NCBI GenBank assembly: GCA_021234155.1
Contig: JAJEKV010000182.1
Span: 600,383 to 664,382, forward strand
DNA length: 64,000 bases
DNA from: Isoetes taiwanensis
Lineage: Eukaryota; Streptophyta; Lycopodiopsida; Isoetales; Isoetaceae
Reading direction: 5' to 3'
Shown here piece after piece: positions 44,291-54,941 of the stretch. Position 1 is the stretch's first letter. Every line of letters begins with the position of its first letter. A program made the position numbers and the translations under genes. The notes beneath the pieces are model-generated. The model saw nothing but the letters and a program-made list of their open reading frames with translations, ran no database searches and was not told where the DNA came from.

Positions 44291-45421
44291 TACCCTTTTG
44301 CGACGACCATCTTTTGTACATACGAGTATAATGTTCATATGATATAAATATTTGTATGGTCGTCTCAGAATGCATACTATATAAATAATGCCAAATTGCT
44401 TCCTAAACTCAACATTCTGGAAAATAAAGCCCATATATGCTTCCTAATCTCATCATCATCATTTTAATTCGAGTGCATACTACATAAATAATGCCAAATT
44501 GCTTCCTATTCTTAGGCTAAAGGGCATCCCTTTGTGTGAGACAAAGAACTTCTTCCTCCCCCTCCCAACAAAATCCCTTGCCTCAAAAATAATGACTAAA
44601 CCTTTACCCCAATCCTCTGCCCTACTCTAGAGCTAGTTTTTTCTTTTTAAGGAAGTGTTGCCCCGTTGTTGGGCAGATTCTTTCAGGATTGATACAAATT
44701 TCATAGATTTAATAAATTTTTGTTGCTCTTCTCCATTCCCTAAAGCAAACCCTCGCGAAAAGTCCCCCGTATTGCTGAGCCACTACACCCAGGGTTCGAA
44801 AAAAGTGAGGTTAACCTTACGTTTTGTCCTACAAATTTGGCAATGTCCAAAAGTTGTTGACATGAGTAGGACATGCTGTCCTACAAAAAAAAAGGATCGA
44901 ATTGGACTTTGTCCTACTAGTTTTTGAAGAAGAGGACTTTGTCCTACTCTTTTAAAGTGGAGGATTTTTTTTTTTTTTTTTTTAGTATGTATATTTTATT
45001 TCATGTAACTTATTTTAGTTATACATAGAAATTCACCTTTTAAATATTAACCAAACAAAAAAGTTAATTACCTTTGCTTTTTAATATAATAAATAAAATC
45101 AACTTTTTTATTTTGGACCCTCTCATTTTCCCTTTTTTCCCCTTTTCGACCTCTGTGACTGTTTCTATGTGAGCAGAGAAGAGAGAGAAGGGGACTACTG
45201 CTACTTCCTATTCCGTTCTACGTCCATATGGCCGAATAAGGCACGCCACCACAACCCATATGTTGAAATTTGGAAAAAGATGTCAAGTCGTCAAATATAT
45301 AATGCTACAGGACCATCTTGTATGAAATGTTTATAAAAGTTTTTGCTACATCAAAACATGTGTTTTTCTTTATAAGATCTCATTATCTTTGCCAAGAACT
45401 TTTTGTTCTAAGAAAATCGGA
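44291..45421. other. AT-rich spacer with repeated GGACTTTGTCCTAC motif
   Basis: AT-rich, with a T run at about 44967-44983. GGACTTTGTCCTACT occurs at about 44911 and 44936, and a third copy was split by the hAT-like insertion (45420/47016). No gene is supported. Confidence 0.6.
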
Positions 45422-45429
45422 CTTTGTCC
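45422..45429. other. Left target-site duplication of the hAT-like element
   Basis: CTTTGTCC, identical to 47016-47023. Eight bases is the diagnostic length for hAT transposons. Confidence 0.85.
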
Positions 45430-47015
45430 CATAGTTACGGAAAACGGCCGTTTTCTAAAGAAAAACGGATTTTTTTTAGTTGCCGTTTTCAAATTAGAAA
45501 ACGGCGCCAACGAAAACGCTCATGCTAAAAACGACGAAGAAATCCGTTTTTTCTCAAAAAAATGGCCGTTTTCAGTAAACTTCAGTAAAAACCCTTCTGT
45601 TCTTACTTTTTTTTTTCAACGTAAACCGGTTAAACCTAAGCAAACAGTTCTGTTCTTACTTTTTTTTTTCAACGTAAACCGGTTAAACCTAAGCAAACAG
45701 AAAATAGGCAGTCGGTGGCGCTCAATCTACTCGGTTCTTGGATGGAATCCGGATTTAGAACTCTATATTTGGCTTAAAAAGGTGATTTTTTTCTTCAGTT
45801 TTCTCGCAAGCATCAGGGGAGATTTGGAAAAGGATGAATCGTCTGCTTGTTACAGGGGCCAATCTGCTGAGCCGTGCACCCATTTCCCAAAAAACCCAGA
45901 TTGCAGAGGATTTAATATGAGCAGGGAGCATGAAGCATGGATTCACCATATGTGAAACCTTGCTTGATCAAACCGGGTGGGCGCGAAAGCTTGTATGATA
46001 ACTTGCACCGACTTCGCATGTCATAAGCAAAACCCCTTCGATTGCACACATCCGGCGTGCATTATTTCAAATTGAGCCTAGCCCGCAAAGATCTCGGGAA
46101 TATTAGCAATAATTTATCCTCGAGACCCTGTTCATGTACAATTCTGTTTTTTCTCTATCCGAGCATTGCTGGCTTCTTCATAACCACTTTCTTGCCAAGA
46201 TTGTTATAGAAGGTTTCCCTGTTGCATATTCATTTATGCTTTGGATCTCTGCATAGTATTTGGGTCAGATTTTTCAGTGAAAACTAAAGTCATCCTTACC
46301 TGTGAGACTGGGAGGATATGGATTATTAGGTTCATTTATGAGCGCATGCTACAATGATTATGCAGGCCCTGTTCTGGATTGCACACATCTGGATCATAAC
46401 TGCCATCAGGAACATGCGCCATGGCTGTAAACCTCTCTGCTAATCTCCTCACACCCTACGAATGGAGGCAAATAATTATAAATATCATATTTACAACATT
46501 TCAGTTTAAATTTCTGCTCAATCAAGACTGAGTAGCTTAGGTAGAAAACATTGAGTATTATTTATATGTAATAAACAATTTTACCTGGTGATGGTAGCTA
46601 TAGCTGCTATTCACCATTAATTCCATGTTACAGGACTCCTTTTCCAGAGATTTTTGGAACCATTCATGCAAAGGGGTCCCTGCACAACCTTGACAGGATG
46701 TCTGTGACCATCATAATTCTCATAATCTATGTGTTTGACATTTGCCCCAACCTTTCTAGATAATTCTTTTTCCATATCCTGAAAATGTACAAAACATGAC
46801 ATTCTTTAAGAGGTAATTCTCCTATTCGAATCAATTTACCTGCAACCATAACCTGATATAGGGATCCACCACAAAATTTGAGTAAATTAATAGCATTTTC
46901 TAGTAAAATGACCCTATTCTGTATCTTTTGAGTACTTTGCCGTTTTCCGTTTTCGTTTTCCGTTTTCAAAAAATGACTCGCCGTTTTCATTTCGATTTTG
47001 TTTTCCGTAACTATG
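45430..47015. mobile_element. Non-autonomous hAT-like DNA transposon, 1586 bp
   Basis: CATAGTTACGGAAAAC at the left end is the exact reverse complement of GTTTTCCGTAACTATG at the right end (16 bp), and perfect 8-bp duplications flank it. Both subterminal regions are crowded with GAAAACGG/CCGTTTTC motifs, including the 16-bp palindrome GAAAACGGCCGTTTTC at 45440-45455, as expected for transposase binding. No hAT transposase (dimerisation) sequence is visible; the ORFs 45389-45955 and 46990-46727 look random. A 53-bp duplication lies at about 45599-45700. Confidence 0.88.
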
Positions 47016-47023
47016 CTTTGTCC
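47016..47023. other. Right target-site duplication of the hAT-like element
   Basis: CTTTGTCC, followed by TACTATTTTTG. Removing the element restores GGACTTTGTCCTACTATTTT, which matches the local repeated motif. Confidence 0.85.
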
Positions 47024-47498
47024 TACTATTTTTGTTTTGGATTGGATATGTCCTGAAATTTGAGACGTCCTATTTAGGATTTTTGTTTACCGCATTCTTT
47101 ATAAAATTTCGAAGCCTGACCACACCTTCCTTCCTGCCACCATCCAAAACGCACATATTGAAACGCCCCAACAATGTTAGCAGGCAACCCAACAATAAAT
47201 CGAACGCAAAGAGGATATTAGCAACTGGTTTAACTAGGATCCGTGGCATAGTGATAGGACATTTGAGAATGGTTCTCTTTGAGCATCCCAAATACTATTG
47301 CGCACAACAGTGAACTCTAAGCTATTAAATGCATATCATTATCGAGCTATTTCGGCAAGACTGTGGTTCGTTGTAACAGCACCACATGTTTTTGACTTCC
47401 AATGTGCCTCTGTTAGTTGAAACTATCAAATACATATAGTTTGTTACAAAAAGTCAATCGAATAACTCAAATTGTCCCAATCTGGGGGTGTCCTAACA
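47024..47498. other. Intergenic/3' region of the ERD2 gene
   Basis: Non-coding by inspection; presumably includes the 3' UTR of the minus-strand ERD2 gene just above. The ORFs 47032-47313 and 47291-47070 are mutual shadows without recognisable content. Confidence 0.5.
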
Positions 47499-50400
47499 TT
47501 AAGCAGGCAAATGAAGTTTTTCGTTGTTCTTCCAGCTGCAAAGCAAAGAAGTTTTGATCAATGTGCACTGAAATATGGTAAATAAGCTAAGATTAAAAAG
47601 CAGCTTACCACTTTATATAGTAATAGAAGAAGTCTGCATAGAGAGCCGTTTGCACAAGTCCTGATATCCAAGCTGTAAACCAAGAAGATAACGCAAAATA
47701 TAAATTTTAACAATTGAAACAACATAAAACAGATAAAAACATTGGCTTACTTATCCATTGTCTGTAGTGCTTTTCAGTCAGATAACGGACAACCCAATTC
47801 AAAATGTACAGGCCTCGATATGCCCTGTCCGCGGAAAGAGATGTCCAGGTTAAAAGAACCACGGGGAAACGTCATCCCTTTACAGGACAGAAAACAAGAA
47901 AAAGGAGCCCTAATTAATATCTATAAAAAAGGTGGAAGATAAAAGGTGCTTCATAAGCGTACCTACTTAGATTTAGAACTTGTTAAACATATCTAAGAGG
48001 AGAAACAAATGCAGGTAACGGATATGATTCAAGAGAAAAGTGGTAGCCAACTTACCCAAGGAAAAACACATAGTTCCCTGTCAAATTATCTATATTCCTT
48101 GTCCTTTGCAGTAAAACAAGCTGTGGAAGAATAGCGACTGCTTCGAGATAAATGGAAAACGTCCATAAAACCTTCATGTAGTACCAAGGATGTTAGTACC
48201 ACATAATACAGCTTAAGACTAAAAACCAGGATTACACCCAGATCTCAAACATGACCATAGATTGCACTCAGGACATCTTCCATATGCAAAAGCAATCCCA
48301 ATCTTGAGTTGAGAGTGGTCCAACTCAAGAAGACACTTAACTTATTTACGGAGTAGACCTGCTCCATATGTCCATTCGTTGCCAATCCAGATAATAAAAG
48401 TGTATGGACATTCACGTTGAAACCAACTCAAGCAGAGAATTTAATGCCAAATATACAGTACATTTCCTTCAGCTTCACCTTTTAAGAGGACCTGCTGGAC
48501 AACCAGGTTATCCGCCTTCACCAATGGCCCACGGATTTAAACAAGAAATGATTGATCATGCAGGTTTCTGGGCATTGTTCATTATACAGGTTTCTGGTAG
48601 GAACAAGGCTAGATGATAATCGGGCAAATGGACGCACATTCTTCCATTTAAGCCTACTGCATTTAGATGTCCAGGATCTCAGGATCATGATAATGATCCA
48701 ATGCCTGCTAGTTAGGGCTTTATGCCTTCTTGTGTACGATAATATTCTCCAGGTGAAAGTGTCAAAATATGTTTTAAGTTAAGGTTGAGGTCACCACCGT
48801 CCAAAGCTCTTACTTCCTTGTACTTGGAGATTTCATCTATGGAGACACGAAAGACATTCTTTGATGATAAGCTGGACGGCTCTTGGCATAGGCATGATAT
48901 GATAGAGCCCTGCATAAGAGCCCCCGACATGAACAAAACTTCTTGGACTGTGTACCAAATCCTGACGACCTAGGACATGTGCAGACTTGTATAGCATTTG
49001 GCATCCAAAATGTATGTGCGTGCTTCATAAAAGTCTGGCACTCTCCGCCATTTCCTCACATTTTCCCATCCTGTCAGACGATTGGCTGCCTCACGAATAT
49101 CCATGTTGTTTTATGCTTGACTCAAGCATTTAGGAAGAACTAACCTGTACATATGAAGTGGTTTGCAGGCATCATAAGAATCCTTAGCAGCAGAACTGGA
49201 TGGTCCACCTATTAGCGATAAACTATCACTATAATTTTGCCATAAGAATTCTAAAGTAGATGTCTCCTTGCATAGCTGTAGAAGCACAGTTGTCATTATA
49301 AATTGAGTCTCGGTGTTAAGGCCATTATAGATTCACTGTTAATCATTTGTAGTCAGCTTATATTTAAATGCATAATGGCAACCAATTGCTTTTAAAGTGA
49401 AGCCCCTCGAGAACAAAATAGACATCGGGCATAATATCTATGACGATGAAGTTAATCTCTTCCTGTTTCAATTCCAACTTGTGTACAAGTGAGCTGCAGA
49501 TCTGTCCCCAAAATGGTTCCTACCAGTTGATAGTTTGGCTTCTTTATGATGGAGGAGGAAAACCATCAGATGAATCTGTGTAAGCATCCATTGACAAAGG
49601 TGAATGTGCTCCCTAAGCTGCTCAAGTATTGGTGGATAGAATAGACTCTTATGGCACTACATGACTCTAGGCCAGATTAATCCCTGTGCTATACTCTCTA
49701 GCATTGGTAAATATACATATTAAACAAGTTCATGGACAGATTGCTTACTATTCTTCCAACAAACATGAACAGAAGATAAAAAAGGGACAAACAATAACCT
49801 CAATTACTGTGAACTTCTGCTTGATGACAAGAGATAGGATGAAGGATCCTAAAACAAGATAATGATGTTGAAATGTATCTTGATCTTTGTCATATGTTTG
49901 ACGGACCACTTTATGACGCCGCATATACCACACTATTGAAAAGGAACTGCCAAGGAATATCAACTTCATAGTAGTGTTGTATAATGATATATAGGTGGTG
50001 AACATATCAAGGTAACGTGTTAGAAAAACAAGTGCATAAAGCTCCTGTGTCTTCAATGATATTCCTGCAGTGTATGGCAAATGTGAAAACATTAGGTGCT
50101 GAAAATCAAACTGCACTTCTATATAATCGCACACATAATATTCCACAAAAACTAGGGTAGCCTAGTCTAGATTTCAGCCACAGGATAGAAACAGCTCGCA
50201 ATGGTGTCTTAACATGCATCAGAATTATAAAACTGGAATGGCATGAAATGGCATATACCATATCCTGAAAATGCGGTAGGAATCTCACCAAGGATGCTTA
50301 TCTTAGGGGCATCCTAGAAGATGCTCGTCCATATGTTCAATGTGCAATGCCAGCCATAACTAGACGGGATAACTTTAGAGAACTAAGACTTTGCAGATAA

Positions 50401-51265
50401 TCCACCCACATGGTTTATGTCATCAGAAAATCCCAGTAAGCAGTAACTGGCAAACAGGTGAGGCAAAGAGTCTCATGATCCACAGGTTCAACCATTAGTA
50501 ATGAATACTCTTGACAGACAGCCAAAGTATTAAAAAAAAGGCAGGAAGAGAGACCTTGATCTGCAGCAACTTGATAATGTCTCAATGCCCTTGTGCTGGT
50601 ATGCTAATACTTCAGCAAGATCATACCCCCAATGTTCAGTAGTACAAAGGTTTTAATAATTCAAGTTTCAGACAAACCACCATTTTTCTGTTATGACTCA
50701 GTAAAATTTCGGCATTGAACATTTTTCCACTCCTGACTGACATCTCAATTCCCTTTGCTGAAGAAGGAAGTTCCAGGTGTCTTTCACATCTGCAGAATGG
50801 AAGATAGGAACAGGAAAGGACCATGGAAGCAAATGTAAATGCCTATGGCATATAAATAAGGAGGAATCTTGAAAGTGCTCTCTCATGTACAAAGATCTAA
50901 CACATGCAATTCTGAAGAAAACCTGGTACAAAAATAATTAGCATGTATATTGAAGCTCCCAGGTCGCCATTCTTTGCTAAAATTGGCAGCAATGTCCAAA
51001 GCATGTTCAAGATTTTATCTTCGTTTCAATTCATATAATAAATATGGGCATGATAGTAATAACATCTTAATTATCACATGATGCACATAATTTTACGAAC
51101 CGATCTCACAAATGCCGAGATGAAAAATAACAAGCAGAAAGAAAATGCACTTGTAGAAAAAACGCATTGCATACCCGCACACGATTTTATGGTGTGGATC
51201 TTCAGTAGTAAGACGACCACACTCAAGAGATGTGTCATATCCCCTGCTAGCCTGAATATGTTCAT
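47499..51265 (-). CDS. ERD2: ER lumen protein-retaining receptor (KDEL/HDEL receptor), 6 exons
   Basis: ERD2 is a seven-helix Golgi/ER membrane protein that recognises C-terminal K/HDEL and returns escaped ER residents by COPI transport. Exons on the minus strand: 51265-51175, 50064-49799, 48171-48056, 47824-47751, 47672-47609, 47535-47499, giving 648 bases, 215 residues plus stop, exactly the family length. Every intron is GT..AG. Landmarks in order: MNIFRLAGDMTHLLSVVVLL, SCAGISLKTQELYALVFLTR, YLDMFT, RQTYDKDQDTFQHHYLVLGS, VLWTFSIYLEAVAILPQLVL, NIDNLTGNYVFFLGAYRGLY, ILNWVVRYLTEKHY and TWISGLVQTALYADFFYYYI. It ends KLHLPA. No defect is seen, so the gene is probably functional. Introns 1 and 2 are long (1110 and 1627 bp); the rest are 73-231 bp. 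Confidence 0.95.
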
Positions 51266-53180
51266 CTTGGAGCTGGATTACTGCTGAAAGTGAGGTTGCC
51301 TAAAATTGCTTATTTTTTAGGAGGGGAATTTGAAGCCGCGCTATTCCGCAGGGCACTGCTTGCAATACAAACCTGCTTCTTTGTTTCAGAAGGAAGGGCA
51401 GTCAACCCGTCAACCTTGCTTGCCCTTCAACCTTTATTTGCGCCACGTCATTATTGATCTAAGCAAAAAATGACACGATTATGCACTTCCATTGGCCTTG
51501 CCCAAGGCCAAACTGCGTTAAACAAAAGTCCACGAAGGGGGCTGGGGAAAATATTAGAACATTCTTATCGGATGTATGTCATACTTGGTTCGAGAAAATT
51601 TTAGGGCATAGTTGGCAAATTCTCTATTGGATCTAACCCAATCTACGAGCTACGTACTTCCTTTCTGATTCCTACCAGAAATATCAAGAAGAATCAGTTA
51701 AGCAGGAAAATTTCCTACTTTTTCTAAATTGTGCTGTGAAATCTGGAATATACCGCAAAAAAAAGTTGACCAAAAATATAGCACTTTAAGGTCCAAAAAT
51801 GAATCACTTTAAGGTTCAAAAATGTCTTGTAACAGAAATAGATGTCCTGAAGCCTTTATGCTCATAATCTGAAAAAGGCCTAATAAAGTAAGCATATGAA
51901 GACACCATTACAACTTTATATTCAAAGGTAGCAGTTTAAGGTCCAAAACCAGTTTGTAACATAAATAGATGTCTTAAAGTCTTGATGCTCATAATATATA
52001 CTCCAAAATGGCATCAGAAAGTAGAACAAGCAAATACAAGGAAAAGAAAAAACAAATTGACCTAGAGAAATAAGTTATACATAGCAAAACAATTATACTT
52101 AATGTTCACTGAGTTGCAGATCCACAGGGTAGGTTACAAGAGTTTTGAGGAATTTTTCGAACTCAGAGGTTATATCATATCATGTTATTACTTTCTGTTT
52201 TTTAAAGAATCATTTTTTATGGGTTGTATTTGCATTGTTGTTAACTGTTATAGAGGAGGGTGCCCATGAAGAGCCCACTTAAGGAAGCAAATTTTATGAT
52301 GATGGGCTAAGCTCTTTTTAACTTCCCCTTCTAAATACCATAGTGAAATTTGGGTCCTTAGCTATCAACTGATACCACGCACTAGAGTTTTTGATATATT
52401 TGGATTCACTAAGAAGGTTCTCAATCGGGAGGTTAATTTACTCCCAATAGATCATATGCGCCCTTCAATGGACCACTAGCTAACACTGTCTTTTCCTTGT
52501 TGATTTTTGGGGTTCTTGGCATATGCCTTGTAGCAGTAGTCCATGACTGCCGGATGCTACAAGGCTGCCATAAATGTTCATGAATCAACAAAATAAGGTG
52601 GGAAGAAACTCCAAGAACAAGAACAAAGAGAAAGAATGAACAAAAATGAATCATGCTGATGCTCCAAAAGGAGATGCTCCAAAACGTGAGCGAAACCTTA
52701 AATAATGAGAGGAAAAGCTCTCTCTAAATCTTGGAGCAAAATCTAACCCTGACTGACATCTCACCTACCACAGATCTAGGTTAAAAACTGGGCCTTAGAT
52801 CTTGGGGTCCAATATGATACATACATGTGGCCCATGCCACCAATACTTATGTTTAGCCCACAGGGCTAACACTCCCCCCCACCAAACCAAACTATGTACA
52901 AACCTTAATAAGATGAGGTTTGACATTTATAACAAAGTGTCCAAATTGAAGGGAGATAACAATAACGTCATCGAGAAATCTGCGTGACCAAAGAATATCA
53001 ATGTCGATGAAGTAAAAATTATGAGAGATTGAGAAGACTGTCGGGTAGTTGCACGAAAGGGTGTCTCATATTTCTTGTATAATGTAATAATAGGTTACAC
53101 TAGGTTAGTGTAGTTAGGGGGAAGAAATTAGATTTTACATGACATTTAATGCTAGCAACCAACGTGAAAGATTCCATATT
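51266..53180. other. ERD2 upstream region and spacer
   Basis: The first 200 bases are the presumed ERD2 promoter. Further out, GTTTAAGGTCCAAAA..TAACA(G/T)AAATAGATGTC sequence of about 100 bp occurs twice in diverged form (about 51790-51880 and 51925-52000). The minus ORF 52654-52433 and the GGGCTAACACTCCCCCCCAC tract near 52862 recall LTR-element flanks but are not enough to call one. Confidence 0.5.
51441..51450 (-). promoter_or_regulatory. UPR-element-like site upstream of ERD2
   Basis: On the minus strand these bases read TGACGTGGCG; the TGACGTGG core (CCACGTCA on plus) is the binding site class of bZIP regulators of the unfolded-protein response. It lies about 176 bp upstream of the ERD2 start codon, and ERD2 is a plausible stress-induced secretory gene. 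ATTTGCGCCACG on the plus strand also comes close to an ER-stress element (ATTGG-N-CCACG). This is a motif match only. Confidence 0.4.
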
Positions 53181-53185
53181 TAATT

Positions 53186-54941
53186 ATGGTAACTAACAAA
53201 ATTCGTGCAATGAATTTGAAATTGGAATCACCTTCGATTTCGGACTCCCTCGAATTCTCCTCCCAACCGATTCAATCTGTTCCCAAATCAATCGAACCTA
53301 AAAAATCAGAAAGCCCCATTTCGATCTTGTTTTTACAGTGGTTGAATTCATTGTTTTGGGTGAGAAAGCTATGGAAGAGGGTAGGTTGGAAGCAAGAGCA
53401 TTGGACTCTACTGATGAATCGAATCAAGCCAAGAACCCAATAGGTTCCCAAGGGAGGTCAAAACGAAAATCTTGTGATGCTCGATATGTGATAAAAGATG
53501 TAAGAAGAAAGGTGAATGAAGTTATTGATGTTATAGTGCATCAAGTCTCTAATTTAGACCCAAAACACCAAATTACTTTTGCCAAAAGACTCTTACAGAA
53601 TAAAAGGTTATGTTTTCTATTCGAACCCATCCTTGGGAAGCCTGAAGAGGTTGTTGTGAAGGAAAAATGGTAAAAAATCTCAGGGATGGCCTTCAAGAGG
53701 TCAAAACAGCAAATAGCAATGATAAACTTGCTGCGAAACACTCTGTTCTTGCTATGGTAGTTGGAAAAGAGGGAGAATCATTGAAGCGTACAAAGGCAGC
53801 CAAATTGTTGAAATCACATCCACGGAATATGAGCCTTGCAGCAAAAAGAAGGAAGGAAATGTCATTGGGTGGAGCAAATCTGTGGGCATTAGCAGGTCGA
53901 AAGCCCAGAACAAATGTTGTAGATCAGGCTATGAAGAATTTGATTGCCCAATTTTGGTTGGATAACACAAAAGTCTCACCAAAAGTTAGAGATGTCATGA
54001 AGAAAAGGACACAAGCAATTCAATACATTGACATTACAAATATATGTACTTGGGTGTTATTATTTACATTGAAACAATATTCATAATTCTTTCTAATTTA
54101 CCTTATGAGTGTAATAATAGGAAAATTTACTTTGCTTTATGGTTGTACAAGTTCTGAAATTCTGTTTTACATTTCTTCCCAATTTTTCAAATTCATTCTA
54201 GAGATGTATTACAGAGGTAGACACTTGAAAGTAAGGATGTGAAAGATGTAGGATGTGTAATAGATGTGAAAGCTGTAATAAATGTAGGATGTGGACAAGA
54301 TTGTAATCTGTATGTGAAGCTATACTAGATGTAATAGAAATCTTGAAAATGTATTGATGTAAACTCTGTTACTATGCATTTTACAGGCTGAATTATTTCA
54401 GAACTTTGTGGATCAGCATCCCGATGTTGGAATTGGCATTACACAGTTTATATACTTAAAACTAACATGCATACGGAAGCTAAAAGAAAGAAACACCTGC
54501 TGTTGTGTCAAACATGAGCAAGCAGATTTGTTTAGGAAGGCATTTAATATGCTGAGGTCAAAAGTCCATGAGAATTGCTCTTGCAATTGTAGAATTTGCA
54601 ACTTAGAAGATAATGCTGGAATTTGTCAGGCAAAGAAAAGGACATTTGAGAATGTCAGCATGCTTTGGAGAGCCATGGTATGTGACAGAGCAGAAGATGA
54701 GGAGTGGCACTATCTAAAATGTATAAGTTCAGCTTGTGGAAATTGTGGAAAAAAGAAGATTGAATTATGTCCAAGGGAGGAGAGTGAAAGCATTGAAGAA
54801 TCTATTGCATGGCAAGCCTATAGCTATGTTAACACTAGAGTGGTCCCGAGATCCATTCCTGGTCCATGGACCAGAATTGGTCCAGTTGACCCACAACCAC
54901 TTAAACCAGTATATCTGAGAATAGAAGTTTCAATTTCATGA
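53186..54941 (+). pseudogene. Transposon-like cysteine-rich protein (uncharacterised repeated family)
   Basis: Three consecutive plus-strand frames form one former protein. 53338-53673 has RKSCDARYVIKDVRRKVNEV. After a shift in the A-rich stretch near 53670, 53667-54086 has NDKLAAKHSVLAMVVGKEG, MSLAAKRRKEMSLG, QFWLDNTKVSPKVRDVMKKR. After a likely intron ending in TTTTACAG near 54388, the frame reads AELFQNFVDQHPDVGIGITQ, LKERNTCCCVKHEQADLFRK, a Cys cluster (ENCSCNCRICN) and WHYLKCISSACGNCGKKKIE, stop at 54941. The F..HPDV.I..F..L plus CxCxxH and CxxCG pattern resembles repeat-encoded proteins seen in several eukaryotes, probably DNA-transposon derived. I cannot name the superfamily. Confidence 0.45.

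Noticed and set aside
45389-45955. 188-residue plus ORF at the left end of the hAT-like element
   Set aside because: It begins outside the element and runs through the subterminal repeats; there are no transposase motifs.
52433-52880. LTR-like sequence with GGGCTAACACTCCCCCC
   Set aside because: Only a short resemblance to copia-type flanks; no primer site, polypurine tract or pol was found.
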